A stretch of 64,000 nt of DNA from Orobanche coerulescens (Eukaryota > Streptophyta > Magnoliopsida > Lamiales > Orobanchaceae). Below the pieces are notes generated by a model that was not told where the DNA came from, did no database searches, and saw only the letters and a list, made by a program, of their open reading frames with translations. The stretch spans positions 11,145,001 to 11,209,000 of the forward strand of contig CM065804.1 in NCBI GenBank assembly GCA_033398695.1, in the 5' to 3' direction. Of the stretch, positions 31,894-43,915 are shown one piece after another; within the stretch, counting starts at the first letter, position 1; every line of letters starts with the position of its first letter. Made by a program: the position numbers and the translations under genes.

Positions 31894-32877
31894 CTAATCA
31901 GCCTAGTCAGAGGCTATGGAACCGCATTTCAATCGTCAGGTCTATCTTTGGTAGAACCTTTATGCGATTGTATTCTGTGTGTGTTGTCTAGTAATGACAA
32001 CTGTTGTGTGGGAATATATGTTAGGACTTTTTGTAGTGCTAGATGACAATCGATTATGTTTAAATTATGTCTGTTGTGTGTGTTCGAGAACGCTTTACTG
32101 AAAATTTCATAAAGTTTCGACAGTTTGATTAAGCGGCGGCTCCGTGTGTACATTGAAAATTATTTAGAATTGGCGAGCCGGCCTCGGACTCTCAAATAAA
32201 ACCTCGACGGTATTTGGAAGAGTTGTTTTAAAGTACATTTAGACATTTTGTAAAATGGTACCGTCATTGATTTTCTTGTAGTGTTGGGAGAATTTTCGAA
32301 GATGATTTTGACGTGTTGTTGTATTTTCAAATAATTCGAGTACATGATTTTCAGAAATCTTTCACACCATAAAAATATTTTATTTCAAAAAACCAACACG
32401 ATTTTTATTTTCAAAAATATATAGTGAAAGATGAAAAATCTCACTCTACGTAAACTTCAAACTCAGATTTGGGAAAGTTCCCTGTATTGATTAAACTATG
32501 TACGAATGGTTTGATGATCTTGCATGGTTAGCTTGTTGGTTGTTAACGGTGATGATGATGCGTAAAGGCATGATGATTTTGATAACGCCGGTTACAAGGA
32601 ATTATTATTTTGCAAATGATTTCAAATGACACGGTTAAAGTATGTTGTTTACAAGTTTTGATGAAACAACCCGAGGTACCAAAAGTACTTTTAAAATTTA
32701 TTTTGAATAGCATATAAATCGAAGGATTTTCAAAAGATTTCCTTTAAAAGGGTACCTCATGAATTTTATTATCGAGTTGTTATTGGTTACCTTATGTGAT
32801 ATGTCATGCTAAGTTGGTACTTTAGCATATTGTTTTTGCGAAGTGGTGCAATCGTATTGAGTGAGAATCCGCTTAGT

Positions 32878-32934
32878 ATGCCGAGGGACAAAGGACGCGG
32901 CCGTGACCGCGGTATAGTTGGTTATGGAGATTAG
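32878..32934 (+). pseudogene. RT6 gag start remnant, unit 1
   Basis: ATG followed by PRDKGRGRDRG, the same basic opening as the RT4 and RT7 Gags, then a stop after 19 codons. The rest of gag is absent. Unit 2 has the same remnant at 39754-39810. Confidence 0.65.
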
Positions 32935-33031
32935 ATGCGGGACCAAGAGGATATGGCCGGGATGGTTGTTATTCAAGCACTTAGTTCTCGTTGTTTAGGT
33001 TTCGACGAAACCTATTTTAAAGGTGATATGA

Positions 33032-33199
33032 TGTAATACCCATATTTTTTCGCTTCCGTTTCGTTCGACCGTATCGACTCGGATCGAATTCCTGTGAACC
33101 GTGTGCGGAATTAACACCTCGTGGTTCCTACTAGTTTATTGATGTCTTGATTTAAGGCGTGAACTTCAGAGTAAATCGTTGTTTTTCGATCATTGCTAA
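33032..33199 (+). repeat. Foreign LTR start fragment in RT6 unit 1
   Basis: A GTTTCGACGAAAC and TTTTAAAGG polypurine-like stretch precedes TGTAATACCCATATTTT at 33032, the signature of a PPT/3' LTR junction, but the following 160 bases match none of the complete LTRs here. The same junction is at 39911 in unit 2. It appears to be a captured or recombined piece of another gypsy family. Confidence 0.55.
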
Positions 33200-34809
33200 T
33201 AACACGGTCTTTAGTGTAACTATCGCAAGTGCACGATATCGTATCAAGTAGTAAGTGGACTTCTTGAGTCCGGTTTATCGATCCCACGAGGAAGTTAGGT
33301 TATATATTGAATTATACACTATTTAACTATTTGTTATAGAGATTTATAAGATTGAAACACACAATTTAAGAGTTTGGTTTGACAATTGCAAATAAAGTTG
33401 CAATAATAGTTCTAATATTCAAGGAAATAAAAGATTGCACTAATAATAGATTAATAAAAGATAAAATGATATAGTTGGGATTACAAACTTAGTTCATCAT
33501 TAGTTATAGAAGATGTATAGGAGATCATAAAATGAATTTACTTATTATGTTGTGTAGATTCGATTTTCCTTAAAAAGACGGTTTCTCTTTCGAACTATAA
33601 AACACCCAATCAATCCACTATATTTCTATGTTGATTGGCTTCAATACATAGCATTAGGTTTTATGAAAATAACTCAAAGAATCATATAAGGTCTAGAAGT
33701 ATATTTCTATCCCCTAGAACAACTTAGAGTGAAGATCATTTGATATAATCAAACATATTTTCTTTCGAAACATATGAAGACCATAATTATCGTCATTTAT
33801 TGGCCAAATAAATAAAGATAGGTAAAATAATGAAAATCACACACAATAATAAGTAATTCATAATAGATATTTATACAAACTTAAATAACATGACTAACCT
33901 TGTTTATAATCCCAACTTAAGTAACTTAGCCCATGAAGGGTTTAATAAACATAATACAAGCTTGAGTGGTCATTATTAGTTGAAAAAGAGAAAGAATTGA
34001 TCCTAACTCCCTTAGTAGATAAAGGAGAAAGAAGCAATAAACTCCCTGAACAACATATGTTATACCACTATTACACAAATCACTCAAGAACACAAGTGTG
34101 TTCTTCACACAAAAAGAAAATATTACAAAAAGTGGAAAAATATAAGATGAATGATTATGGATGATGGATCTAAGGGGTCTATTTATACACCTAAAGTCAT
34201 ATAATAGCTCCAAAACTCCAGCATTATTACATTAGATCGGATCAATGCCAGCCATCCCCTCAATAATAGACCAAAAGTATAAAAAATTAGACAATGATAA
34301 AAAATCTGTCAAGAGTTACGGCCGTAACTATGAGGACTTACGGCCGTAACATTGAGGAGTTACGGCCGTAACATGGCTACGGCTTTTTTCACATTAGTTG
34401 CTTTGTGAGTTACGCCCATAACTTTAGATGTTACACCCGTAAGGAGTTTCAGACTTCATTTTTAGCCCAGAATTTCTGACTTTTGCATTTTCGCCCCAAA
34501 TCTTCTTCGGATGATAACTTTTGATATATAACTCTGATTTTAAATCCGGAAAGACTGCCAAACTCGTATCGGAAAGCCATACAACATGAATACATAAAAA
34601 TTCAATAAAGAGAATATTTTATAAACATGTTATTTCTTGAGTAAATCAGTCATTCAATCCGATTAAGACTAAATTTACATCTTCATCCGATAAAAAATAA
34701 AATTATTAAAAATTCATTAAGTAAAATAAAAAACGAGTAGACTAGCTCAATTATGGGTGAAATTTATCGATACAAACCATGGATAAGTGTATAAAACTGA
34801 CACTTATCA
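33200..34809 (-). repeat. Athila-like solo LTR, unit 1
   Basis: 1610 bp, TGATAAGTGTCA (minus, at 34809) to GACCGTGTTA, aligning with the RT2 LTR. There is no internal region on either side. Flanks are gctaa (33195-33199) and gctat (34810-34814), a TSD with one mutation. TATAAAT at 34181-34187 (minus) and TTACGGCCGTAA palindromes at about 34314-34440 mark its promoter. Confidence 0.9.
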
Positions 34810-34814
34810 GCTAT

Positions 34815-35177
34815 TCGATTCGTCGTTGACCAATCATTGTTGTTTGATCTCGTAATCATGATTATTGAACATATGGGCCACTTCGTAATTTCCATAAGCG
34901 TTGGGAAATTGTCTTCGTGCTTGATCTTCCAAGCATTTGAGGTTATTGGGATTTCATTCTTGTTCAATGTTGGACTTGTGTTCTAATTGTTGTATTGCTC
35001 GGGTTTATCAACCGTTATGATTCATGTTTGTTGCTTTTCGTAAACACTCTTACGTATTGAATCAGACCGCAATAGCCCTGTACTGCATGGAGCTCTTGTG
35101 CACTGTCAATATCAGATAACGTGTGTTATCTAGAGTTGCCTTGCTTTTGTTTTAAGTTTCGGGACGAAACTTATTTT
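34815..35177. other. Unassigned RT6 3' internal sequence, unit 1
   Basis: No coding sequence recognised. It ends with GTTTCGGGACGAAAC (about 35157-35171). Repeated in unit 2 at about 41711-42073. Confidence 0.5.
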
Positions 35178-35192
35178 TAGTAGGGTAGAATA
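35178..35192 (+). other. RT6 polypurine tract, unit 1
   Basis: TTAGTAGGGTAGAATA-like purine-rich tract directly before the LTR2 start TGATACCCGAG. Confidence 0.7.
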
Positions 35193-37880
35193 TGATACCC
35201 GAGATTCTTAGTTCTGGTTATTTTTGAATTTTTCCGGTTGTGCCGGTCATTTTGTTCTGTGGACGATTTCTTGGTCCGACATGATAGACCGGGTCGTGAT
35301 ATTCATCGAGTACGACTTTTCATTTCGTAAGTCGAGCTAATCGTATGTCCTGTTTTGTTATTACTCGTCTTCTTCCGGATCGTTGTTGTGGTCCTATCAT
35401 AATTTTTGGTTCGTATCGGAATCGTTTTGCAACCGAAGGTTTGCTTGCCAGACGTGTACGAAACGGCTGTGAAAATGGCACTGTCGAGCACCTTGTCTTG
35501 CGCGGGTCGCCCAGGACCAGCAAGTCTGCCGAGACACAACCGAGAACCCGCGCCAGATTTACGTCGGGTGATGCACCGTGTCGGATACGGGCGAGACACA
35601 CGCGCAGGCGTCTTGCGCCGGGTGTTGCGCCGTGTCGGTCAGGTCGCGCACTGACCCACAACACGGCGGTAAACACGGCACTGGTTGGGCCGTTTGTTGC
35701 GCCGTGTTCTGCACCAGTATAAATATGACCAAGCAGTCGTTTTTTTTCACTCGTTTTCATTTCCTATCTTTCCTGTCCGCAGCTGGTGTCTTGGGGAAGT
35801 CGAAAACATGTTGTTATACTATGAATCCACGAAGTTTTGGAGTTCATATCATCGATTGATCATCACATAACATCCTTCAATCCAGCGAATCAAGGTTAGT
35901 TTTCCTAAAACCTTAGTTTTTGGGAAATTGGGGGTTTTTGCTGATTTCGCTCGTTTGATCCGTAATAACATAGAATAATGAGGGATTGATGATTGTTAAG
36001 TTGTATTCTACCGGTTCTATCGTTGTTCCTTAGTTTGATTCTTCGTTTTGTTGAGTTCCAAATCGAAGCTTTGAAGGTGTTCGATAAAATGTCACAAAGG
36101 GGATTCGGGCGTTCTACGATTATTCTTCCTCGTTCGTTCGTTAATTTATTGATGGTATGATGTTAGGGTCAGATTCCTCACAAAGAACTCGAGTCGGAAC
36201 CCTTCCGTTCGTCGTTTTCTTCAAGCTTTCCGATCGTGGGTGTATTCTTTGTCTTCGCCGGAGAATTATAGGTGTTCGAGGTTTCCGGTTGAGCCGTGTT
36301 CGTCGGAGTGTCCGGTATTGATTATCGAGGCAAGTATCTTGCCCATACATTACGTGTTTTGTGGATATAATGGTTGTTAATCGCCGATATGTGCTAAATA
36401 AATATTTATAACCATTTTTCAAAAGAATCGGTATATTTACTATCATGGTTTTCTTAAAGGTGACCTGTGTGTTTCGGGAATTAATATGCTTAATTGAATG
36501 TGTGTGCTAGTGTTGAGTATAGGATCGTATTACTTCCGTATGATGTCATTATGTAGGATTATGTCGTCGGTAAATGTAAAGTCAAATTCTTTGTTAAGAT
36601 GTGTGCGTGGAGTCACGTGGTTATCGACGAATATGTGAGTTTGTGTGACATTGGTTGTGTCGTTTCGGTGCTGTTGACATATTGTGTTTCCGTGTAGATT
36701 GTTATAGTTCTGGGTCGTGAATATGTGTTGGATAATTTGGCCATTCTAGCAGTACCTCGACTATATATATTGTGTTTGACTCTCGTGGTTTGTGTTTTTG
36801 GAATTTGATCTGATGAGAGTTGTAAGGTTGTTCTCGGGGTACTCTCACCTGGGGTCGCTCGACGGGGTGCACAGGGACTTGACCGTGTGGTCTTGCGCGA
36901 GAGTTACTTTCGAGTGGGCATTCTCACCTGGGGTCGCTCGACGGGGCGCACAGGGACTTGGCCGAGTGGTCTTGCGCGAGAATTGCAGTGTTTGTACTGT
37001 TGATTAATTGTGATATGTCCGGAGTATCACAATGCCTTGTGCTTGGAGTCGTGAGACATTATATTAAGTCTTGGTGTTTGTCTAGAATGGCATAAGTGTA
37101 ACGTGTGGTGTGTATTTGTCTGTGGTAATGATTTGAATTGAGGTGGTTGGGTCGTGGACCCTACATTTTGTTAACGGATTTGTATTTTGGGAAAATAAAC
37201 TCTGGGCTGTGACCCTAAGTGGTTTTCGACAAGTTGAGAATTATTTAATTACTTATGTTTTTCAAAACTCCCGAGATCTTGATTTGAATTTCAAAATGAC
37301 TACTCATTTCATTTATACTTTTACGGTTTGAACTACCTTTTAAATGAGACATCTCGGGAAGTCTTTTGTCTTGGATGAGTTACCGATTATTCAGATTATT
37401 GGATTCTCGGAATGTGTTGTGTATGGCTCGTAATTGCACTTTATACTTGCACTAGCAAAACAGTGGAGTTTTACTAACCCCCGAGTAATCGGGGGGTGGA
37501 TATCTGTATTGTTTCCAGGTACATGCAGTTTTTTGGGAGCAAGTCACAGGATCGGTACGAGGGATGATGAAAGATGAATGATACTAATCACACGAAGGCC
37601 CATTTTGGGTTCAGTTAGTCGAAATCCATCGTATTGTCTTTTCCGCTGTCTTATTGTTTGTTGTTTACAAGTATTTTACCCTTGCGTGGGTATGAGTCTG
37701 GATGGGTTTATGTATTTTGATTTGTAAGTCAGTGATGAAAGACCTAATCGGTCTAATGATTCGCGATTTTGTCACGTCGGTATGTAATGTAATGAGTTAT
37801 TTCGATGTCTAGCCTGGTGGATCCTCACATAGAGGGTCTGCGGCGTGTAATATTCTCGGTCTGTTTCTGGGGGTGTTACA
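35193..37880 (+). repeat. RT6 LTR copy 2
   Basis: 2688 bp. Promoter inverted repeats about 35560-35712 and TATAAATA at 35719-35726. Donor-like AAG/GTTAGT (GT at 35895), GAG/GCAAGT (GC at 36330), tandem hairpins (about 36838-36985), stem-loops 37454-37475 and 37478-37496, TACTAAC 37472-37478, acceptor AG 37517-37518. The implied intron is about 1.62 kb. Confidence 0.92.
37454..37518 (+). other. Double stem-loop and acceptor-like site, RT6 LTR2
   Basis: TACTAAC, then a C5-CGAGTAATCG-G stem-loop, then TTGTTTCCAG/GT. The branch-site A (37477) is 41 bases from the G of AG (37518). Confidence 0.6.
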
Positions 37881-40800
37881 TTTATGGTATCGGAGCTTTA
37901 GGTTGCGGAAACCTAGGCTGTCGGGTCTAGTCGTGTATTGTTGGGTCTTGTCTTGTCAGATTGAGTCTGACTGATGTCATGTCGCGATGCGTCGTCTGAG
38001 ATGTCGGTCGTGATTAGTATCAAGGTGCATTCATCATCTTCGTGCGATCTGTGGATGTAAGTCTCCCTACTACATATTGTACCACGAGCTATATGAGCCT
38101 GTGTCATTCTGTGTTATGTAGTAGTATTTAAAGGTGCATCGTGATTAAGTGACATATATCTGTTGATTCCCGTTTTGTGCTAGAATGAAGAATGATATTT
38201 CTAAATGTATCTTTGTATTAACTATTTTTCTTGCAAGAATAACAATCTTGGAATTTAAAGTTTTCGAAAGGTTTTCGGGGAGTCGTAAAAATTTTTAAGA
38301 AAATATCCTCCAAGGGAGGAAAATTTTTGATTTTCGTATGATGACCTCAAGGTTGAAATTTTTTAGACTCCAAACTATCTATTTCATTTTCATCTCATAT
38401 TATAAGTTTTCCAAACATGATGATGCTTCCGTTGTTGGGCAGTGGTGCTAGTTTTATAATTAAAATAGTAATGTGAATGTTGAGTCGATCGGTATGTATA
38501 TGTTGAGATAGTCCTCTTTATTGAGAGGTGAAATTTTGGTTTTTGATTGACAATTGTCTTTTGATGGTTGCTTGTGAGATGATGTAATTATGTGAATCGA
38601 TGGCTTTCAGACTCATATGTATTGCTTATTTGTAACCTTCGATTCTAGTATTGCTTTGTATATGTTTGCAATCGTGTTGTTGATTAGAACGGCTAGCGCT
38701 CGCCAAGTATGAGGCTAGCGCACGCTAACGTGGTATGAGTAGCGCACGCTTATCTTTGTTGTAGCGCGCGCTAATCAGCCTGGTCAGAGGCTATGGAACC
38801 GCATTTTAATCGTCAGGTCTATCTTTGGTAGACAACCTTTCTGCGATTGTATTATGTGTGTGTTGTCTAGTAATGACAACTGTTGTGTGGGAATATATGT
38901 TAGGACTTTTTGTAGTGCTAGATGACAATCGATTATGTTTAAATTATGTCTGCTGTGTGTGTTCGAGAACGCTTTACTGAAAATTTCATAAAGTTTCAAC
39001 AGTTTGATTAAGCGGCGGCTCCGTGTGTACATTGAAAATTATTTAGAATTGGCGAGCCGGCCTCGGACTCTCAAATAAAACCTCGACGGTATTTGAAAGA
39101 GTTGTTTTAAAGTACATTTAGACATTTTGTAAAATGTTACCGTCATTGATTTCCATGTAGTGTTGGGAGAATTTTCGAAGATGATTTTGACGTGTTGTAT
39201 TTTCAAATAATTCGAGTACATGATTTTCAGAAATCTTTCACACCATAAAAATATTTTATTTCAAAAAACCAACACAATTTTTATTTTCAAAAATATATAG
39301 TGAAAGATGAAAAATCTCACTCTACGTAAATTTCAAACTCGGATTTGGGAAAGTTCCCTGTATTGATTAAACTATGTACGAATAGTTTGATGATCTTGCA
39401 TGGTTAGCTTGTTGGTTGTTAACGGTGATGATGATGCGTAGAGGCATGATGATTTTGATAACGCCGGTTACAAGGAATTATTATTTTGCAAATGATTTCA
39501 AATGACATGGTTAAAGTATGTTGTTTACAAGTTTTGATGAAACAACCCGAGGTACCAAAAGTACTTTTAAAATTTATTTTGAATTGCATATAAATCCAAG
39601 GATTTTCAAAAGATTTCCTTTAAAAGGGTACCTCATGGATTTTATTATCGAGTTGTTATTGGTTACCTTATGTGATATGTCATGCTAAGTTGGTACTTTA
39701 GCATATTGTTTTTGTGAAGTGGTGCAATCGTATTGAGTGAGAATCCGCTTAGTATGCCGAGGGACAGAGGACGCGGCCGTGACCGCGGTACAGTTGGTTA
39801 TGGAGATTAGATGCGGGACCAAGAGGATATGGCCGGGATGGTTTCTATTCAAGCACTTCGTTCTCGTTGTTTAGGTTTCGGGGACGAAACCTCTTTTAAA
39901 GGTGATATGATGTAATACCCATATTTTTTCGCTTCCGTTTCGCTCGACCGTATCGACTCGGATCGAATTCCTGTGAACCGTGTGCGGAATTAACACCTCG
40001 TGGTTCCTACTAGTTTATTGATGTCTTGATTTAAGGCGTGAACTTCAGAGTTAATCTTTGTTGTTCGATCATTGCTATTAACACGGTCTTTAGTGTAACT
40101 ATCGCAAGTGCACGATATCGTATCAAGTAGTAAGTGGACTTTTTGAGTCCGGTTTATCGATCCCATGAGGAAGTTAGGTTATATATTGAATTATACACTA
40201 TTTAACTATTTGTTATAGAGATTTATAAGATTGAAACACACAGTTTAAGAGTTTGGTTTGACAATTGCAAAGAAAGTTGCAATAATAGTTCTAATATTCA
40301 AGGAAATAAAAGATTGCACTAATAATAGATTAATAAAAGATAAAATGAAATAGTTGGGATTACAAACTTAGTTCATCATTAGTTATATAAGATGTATAGG
40401 AGATCATAAAATGAATTTACTTATTGTGTAGATTCGATTTTCCTTAAAAAGACGGTTTCTCTTTCGAACTATAAAACGCCCCTTATATATTGAATCAATC
40501 CACTATATTTCTATGTTGATTGACTTCAATACATAGCATTAGGTTTTATGAAAATAACTTAAAGAATCATCTAAGGTCTAGAGGTATATTTCTATCCCCT
40601 AGAACAACTTAGAGTGAAGATCATTTGATCTAATAAAATATATTTTCTTTCGAAATATATGAAGACCATAAATATCGTCATTTATTGGCCAAATAAATAA
40701 AGATAGGTAAAATAATGAAAATCACACACAATAATAAGTAATTCATAATAGATCTTTATACAAACTTAAATAACATGACTAACCTTGTTTATAATCCCAA

Positions 40801-42088
40801 CTTAAGTAACTTAGCCCATCAAGGGTTTAATAAACATAATACAAGCTTGAGTGGTCATTATTAGTTGAAAAAGAGAAAGAATTGATCCTAACTCCCTTAA
40901 TAGATAAAGGAGAAAGAAGCAATAAACTCCCTGAACAACATATGCTATACCACTATTACACAAATCACTCAAGAACACAAGTGTGTTCTTCACACAAAAA
41001 GAAAATATTACAAAAAGTGGAAAAATATAAGATGAATGATTATGGATGATGGATCTAAGGGGTCTATTTATACACCTAAAGTCATCTAATAGCTCCAAAA
41101 CTCCAGCATTATTACATTAGATCCCAGCCATCCCCTCAATAATAGACCAAAAGTATAAAAAATTAGACAATGATCAAAAATCTGTCAAGAGTTACGGCCG
41201 TAACTTTGAGGAGTTACGGCCGTAACTATGAGGACTTACGGCCGTAACATTGAGTTACGGCCGTAACATGGCTACGGCTTTTTGCTCATTAGTTGATTTG
41301 TGAGTTACGGCCGTAACTTTTAGATGTTACGCCCGTAAGGAGTTTCAGACTTCATTTTTATCCCAGAATTTCTGACTTTTGCGTTTTCGCCCCAAATCTT
41401 CTTCGGATGATAACTTTTGATATATAACTCTGATTTTGAATCCGGAAAGACTGCCGAACTCGTCTCGGAAAGACCTACAACATGAATACATAAGAATTCA
41501 ACAAAGAGAATATTTTATTAACATGTTATTTCTTGAGTAAATCAGTAATTCAATCCGATTAAGACTAAATTTACATCTTCATCCGATAAAAAATAAAATT
41601 ATTAAAAATTCATTAATTAAAATAAAAAACGAGTAGACTAGCTCAATTATGGGTGAAATTTATCAATACAAACCATGGATAAGTGTATAAAACTGACACT
41701 TATCAGCTATTCGATTCGTCGTTGACCAATCATTGTTGTTTGATCTCGTAATCATGATTATTGAACATCTGGGCCACTTCGTAATTTCCATAAGCATTGG
41801 GAAATTGTCTTTGTGCTTGATCTTCCAAGTATTTGAGGTTATTGGGATTTCATTCTTGTTCAATGTTGGACTTGTGTTCTAATTGTTGTATTGCTCGGGT
41901 TTATTAACCGTTATGATTCATGTTCGTTGCTTTTCGTAAACACTCTTACGTATTGAATCGGACCGCAATAGCCCTGTACTGCATGGAGCTCTTGTGCACT
42001 GTCAGTATAAGATAACGTGTGTTATCTAGAGTTGCCTTGCTATTGTTTTAAGTTTCGGGACGAAACTTATTTTTAGTAGGGTAGAATA
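37881..42088 (+). mobile_element. RT6 internal unit 2
   Basis: 4208 bp near-copy of unit 1: primer site 37885-37902, palindrome cluster 38692-38775, gag start remnant 39754-39810, foreign LTR start 39911-40078, solo LTR 40079-41705, polypurine tract about 42074-42088. Differences from unit 1 are scattered substitutions and short indels. Confidence 0.88.
40079..41705 (-). repeat. Athila-like solo LTR, unit 2
   Basis: 1627 bp with a perfect TSD, gctat at 40074-40078 and 41706-41710. TATAAAT at 41066-41072 (minus); about five TTACGGCCGTAA palindromes at 41191-41340, more than in unit 1. Confidence 0.92.
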
Positions 42089-43915
42089 TGATACCCGAGA
42101 TTCTTAGTTCTGGTTATTTTTGAACTTTTCCGGTTGTGCCGGTCATTTTGTTCTGTGGACGATTTCTTGGTCCGGCATGATATACCGGGTCGCGATATTC
42201 ATCGAGTACGACTTTTCATTTCGTAAGTCGAGCTAATCGTATGTCATGTTTTGTTATTACTCGTCTTCTTCCGGATCGTTGTTGTGGTCCTATCGTAATT
42301 TTTGGTTCGTATCGGAATCGTTTTGCAACCGGAGGTTTCTTTGTCAGGACTGTCTGGCTTGGTGTGAAAATACGCCGCGAGCGCCATGTCTTCTTGGTCG
42401 CCCAGGACCATCAAGTCTGCCGATACACAGCCGAGAACCCGTGCCAGATTTACGCCGGGTGATGCGCCGTGTCGGATACGGGCGAGACACACGCGCAGGC
42501 GTCTTGCGCCGGGTGTTGCGCTGTGTCGGTCAGGTCGCGCACTGACCCGCAACACGGCGGTAGACACGGCGCTGGTTGGGCCGTTTGTTGCGCCGTGTTC
42601 TGCACCAGTATAAATATGACCGAGCAGTCGTTTTTTTCCACTCGTTTTCATTTCCTATCTTTCTTGTCTGCAGCTGGTGTCTTGGGGAAGTCGAAGACAT
42701 GTTGTTATACTATGAATCCACGAAGTTTTGGAGTTCATATCATCGATTGATCATCACATAACATCCTTCAATCCAGCAAATCAAGGTTAGTTTTCCTAAA
42801 ACCTTAGTTTTTGGGAAATTGGGTGTTTTTGCTGATTTCGCCCGTTTGATCCGTAATAACTTAGAATAATGAGGGATTGATGATTTTTAAGTTGTATTCT
42901 ACCGGTTCTATCATTGTTCCTTCGTTTGATTCGTCGTTTTGTTGAGTTCCTAATCGAAGCCTTGAAGATGTTCGATAAAATGTCACAAAGGGGATTTGGG
43001 CGTTCTACGATTATTCTTCCTCGTTCGTTCGTTAATTTATTGATGGTATGATGTTAGGGTCAGATTCCTCGCATAGAACTCGAGTCGAAACCCTTCCGTT
43101 CGTTGTTTTCTTCAAGCTTTCTGATCGTGGGTGTATTATTTATCTTCGCCGGAGAATTATAGGTGTTCGAGGTTTCCGGTTGAGCCGTGTTCGTCGGAGT
43201 GTCCGGTATCAATTATCGAGGCAAGTATATTGAACATACATTACGTGTTTTGTGTATATAATGGTTGTTAATCGCCGATATGTGCTAAATAAATATTTAT
43301 AACCATTTTTCAAAAGAATCGGTATATTTACTATCATGGTTTTCTTAAAGGTGACCCATGTGTTTCGGGAATTAATATGCTTAATTGAATGTGTGTGCTA
43401 GTGTTGAGTATAGGATCGTATTACTTCCGTATGATGTCATTATGTAGGATTATGTCGTCGGTAAATGTAAAGTCAAATTCTTTGTTAAGATGTGTGCGTG
43501 GAGTTACGTGGTTATCGACGAATATGTGAGTTTGTGTGACATTGGTTGTGTCGTTTCGGTGCTGTTGAAATATTGTGTTTCCGTGTAGATTGTTATAGTT
43601 CTGGGTCGTGAATATGTGTTGGATAATTTGGCCATTCTAGCAGTACCTCGAGTATATATATTGTGTTTGACTCTCGTGGTTTGTGTTTTTGGAATTTGAT
43701 CTAATTAGAGTTGTAAGATTGTTCTCGGGGTACTCTCACCTGGGGTCGCTCGACGGGGAGCACAGGGACTTGATCGTGTGGTCTTGCACGAGAGTTAATT
43801 TCGAGTGGGCATTCTCACCTGGGGTCGCTTGACGGGGCGCACAGGGACTTGGCCGAGTGGTCTTGCGCGAGAATTGCAGTGTTTGTACTGTTGATTAATT
43901 GTGATATGTCCGCAG
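42089..43915 (+). repeat. RT6 LTR copy 3 (interrupted)
   Basis: First 1827 bp of a third RT6 LTR, including promoter inverted repeats (about 42455-42605), TATAAATA (42609-42616) and tandem hairpins (about 43729-43872). It is cut by RT7 at 43916; the remainder should lie beyond RT7, outside the window. cgcag at 43911-43915 is the expected RT7 target duplication. Confidence 0.88.

Larger units (their letters stand above)
31001..35192 (+). mobile_element. RT6 internal unit 1
   Basis: 4192 bp. Contains a primer binding site, a long leader with a TAGCGCACG cluster (31811-31893), a gag start peptide (32878-32934), a polypurine-like tract followed by a foreign LTR start (33032-33199), a solo LTR (33200-34809), about 380 bp of unassigned sequence, and a final polypurine tract. 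It cannot encode enzymes. Confidence 0.88.
28326..43915 (+). mobile_element. RT6: tandem LTR-internal-LTR-internal-LTR array
   Basis: Three LTRs (28326-31000, 35193-37880, 42089-43915 truncated by RT7) alternate with two near-identical internal regions (31001-35192, 37881-42088); the period is 6.87-6.90 kb. Both internal regions carry the same Athila-like solo LTR at the same site. This is the product expected from unequal recombination between LTRs. No protease, RT or integrase is encoded; a gag start peptide is the only coding trace. Confidence 0.92.
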
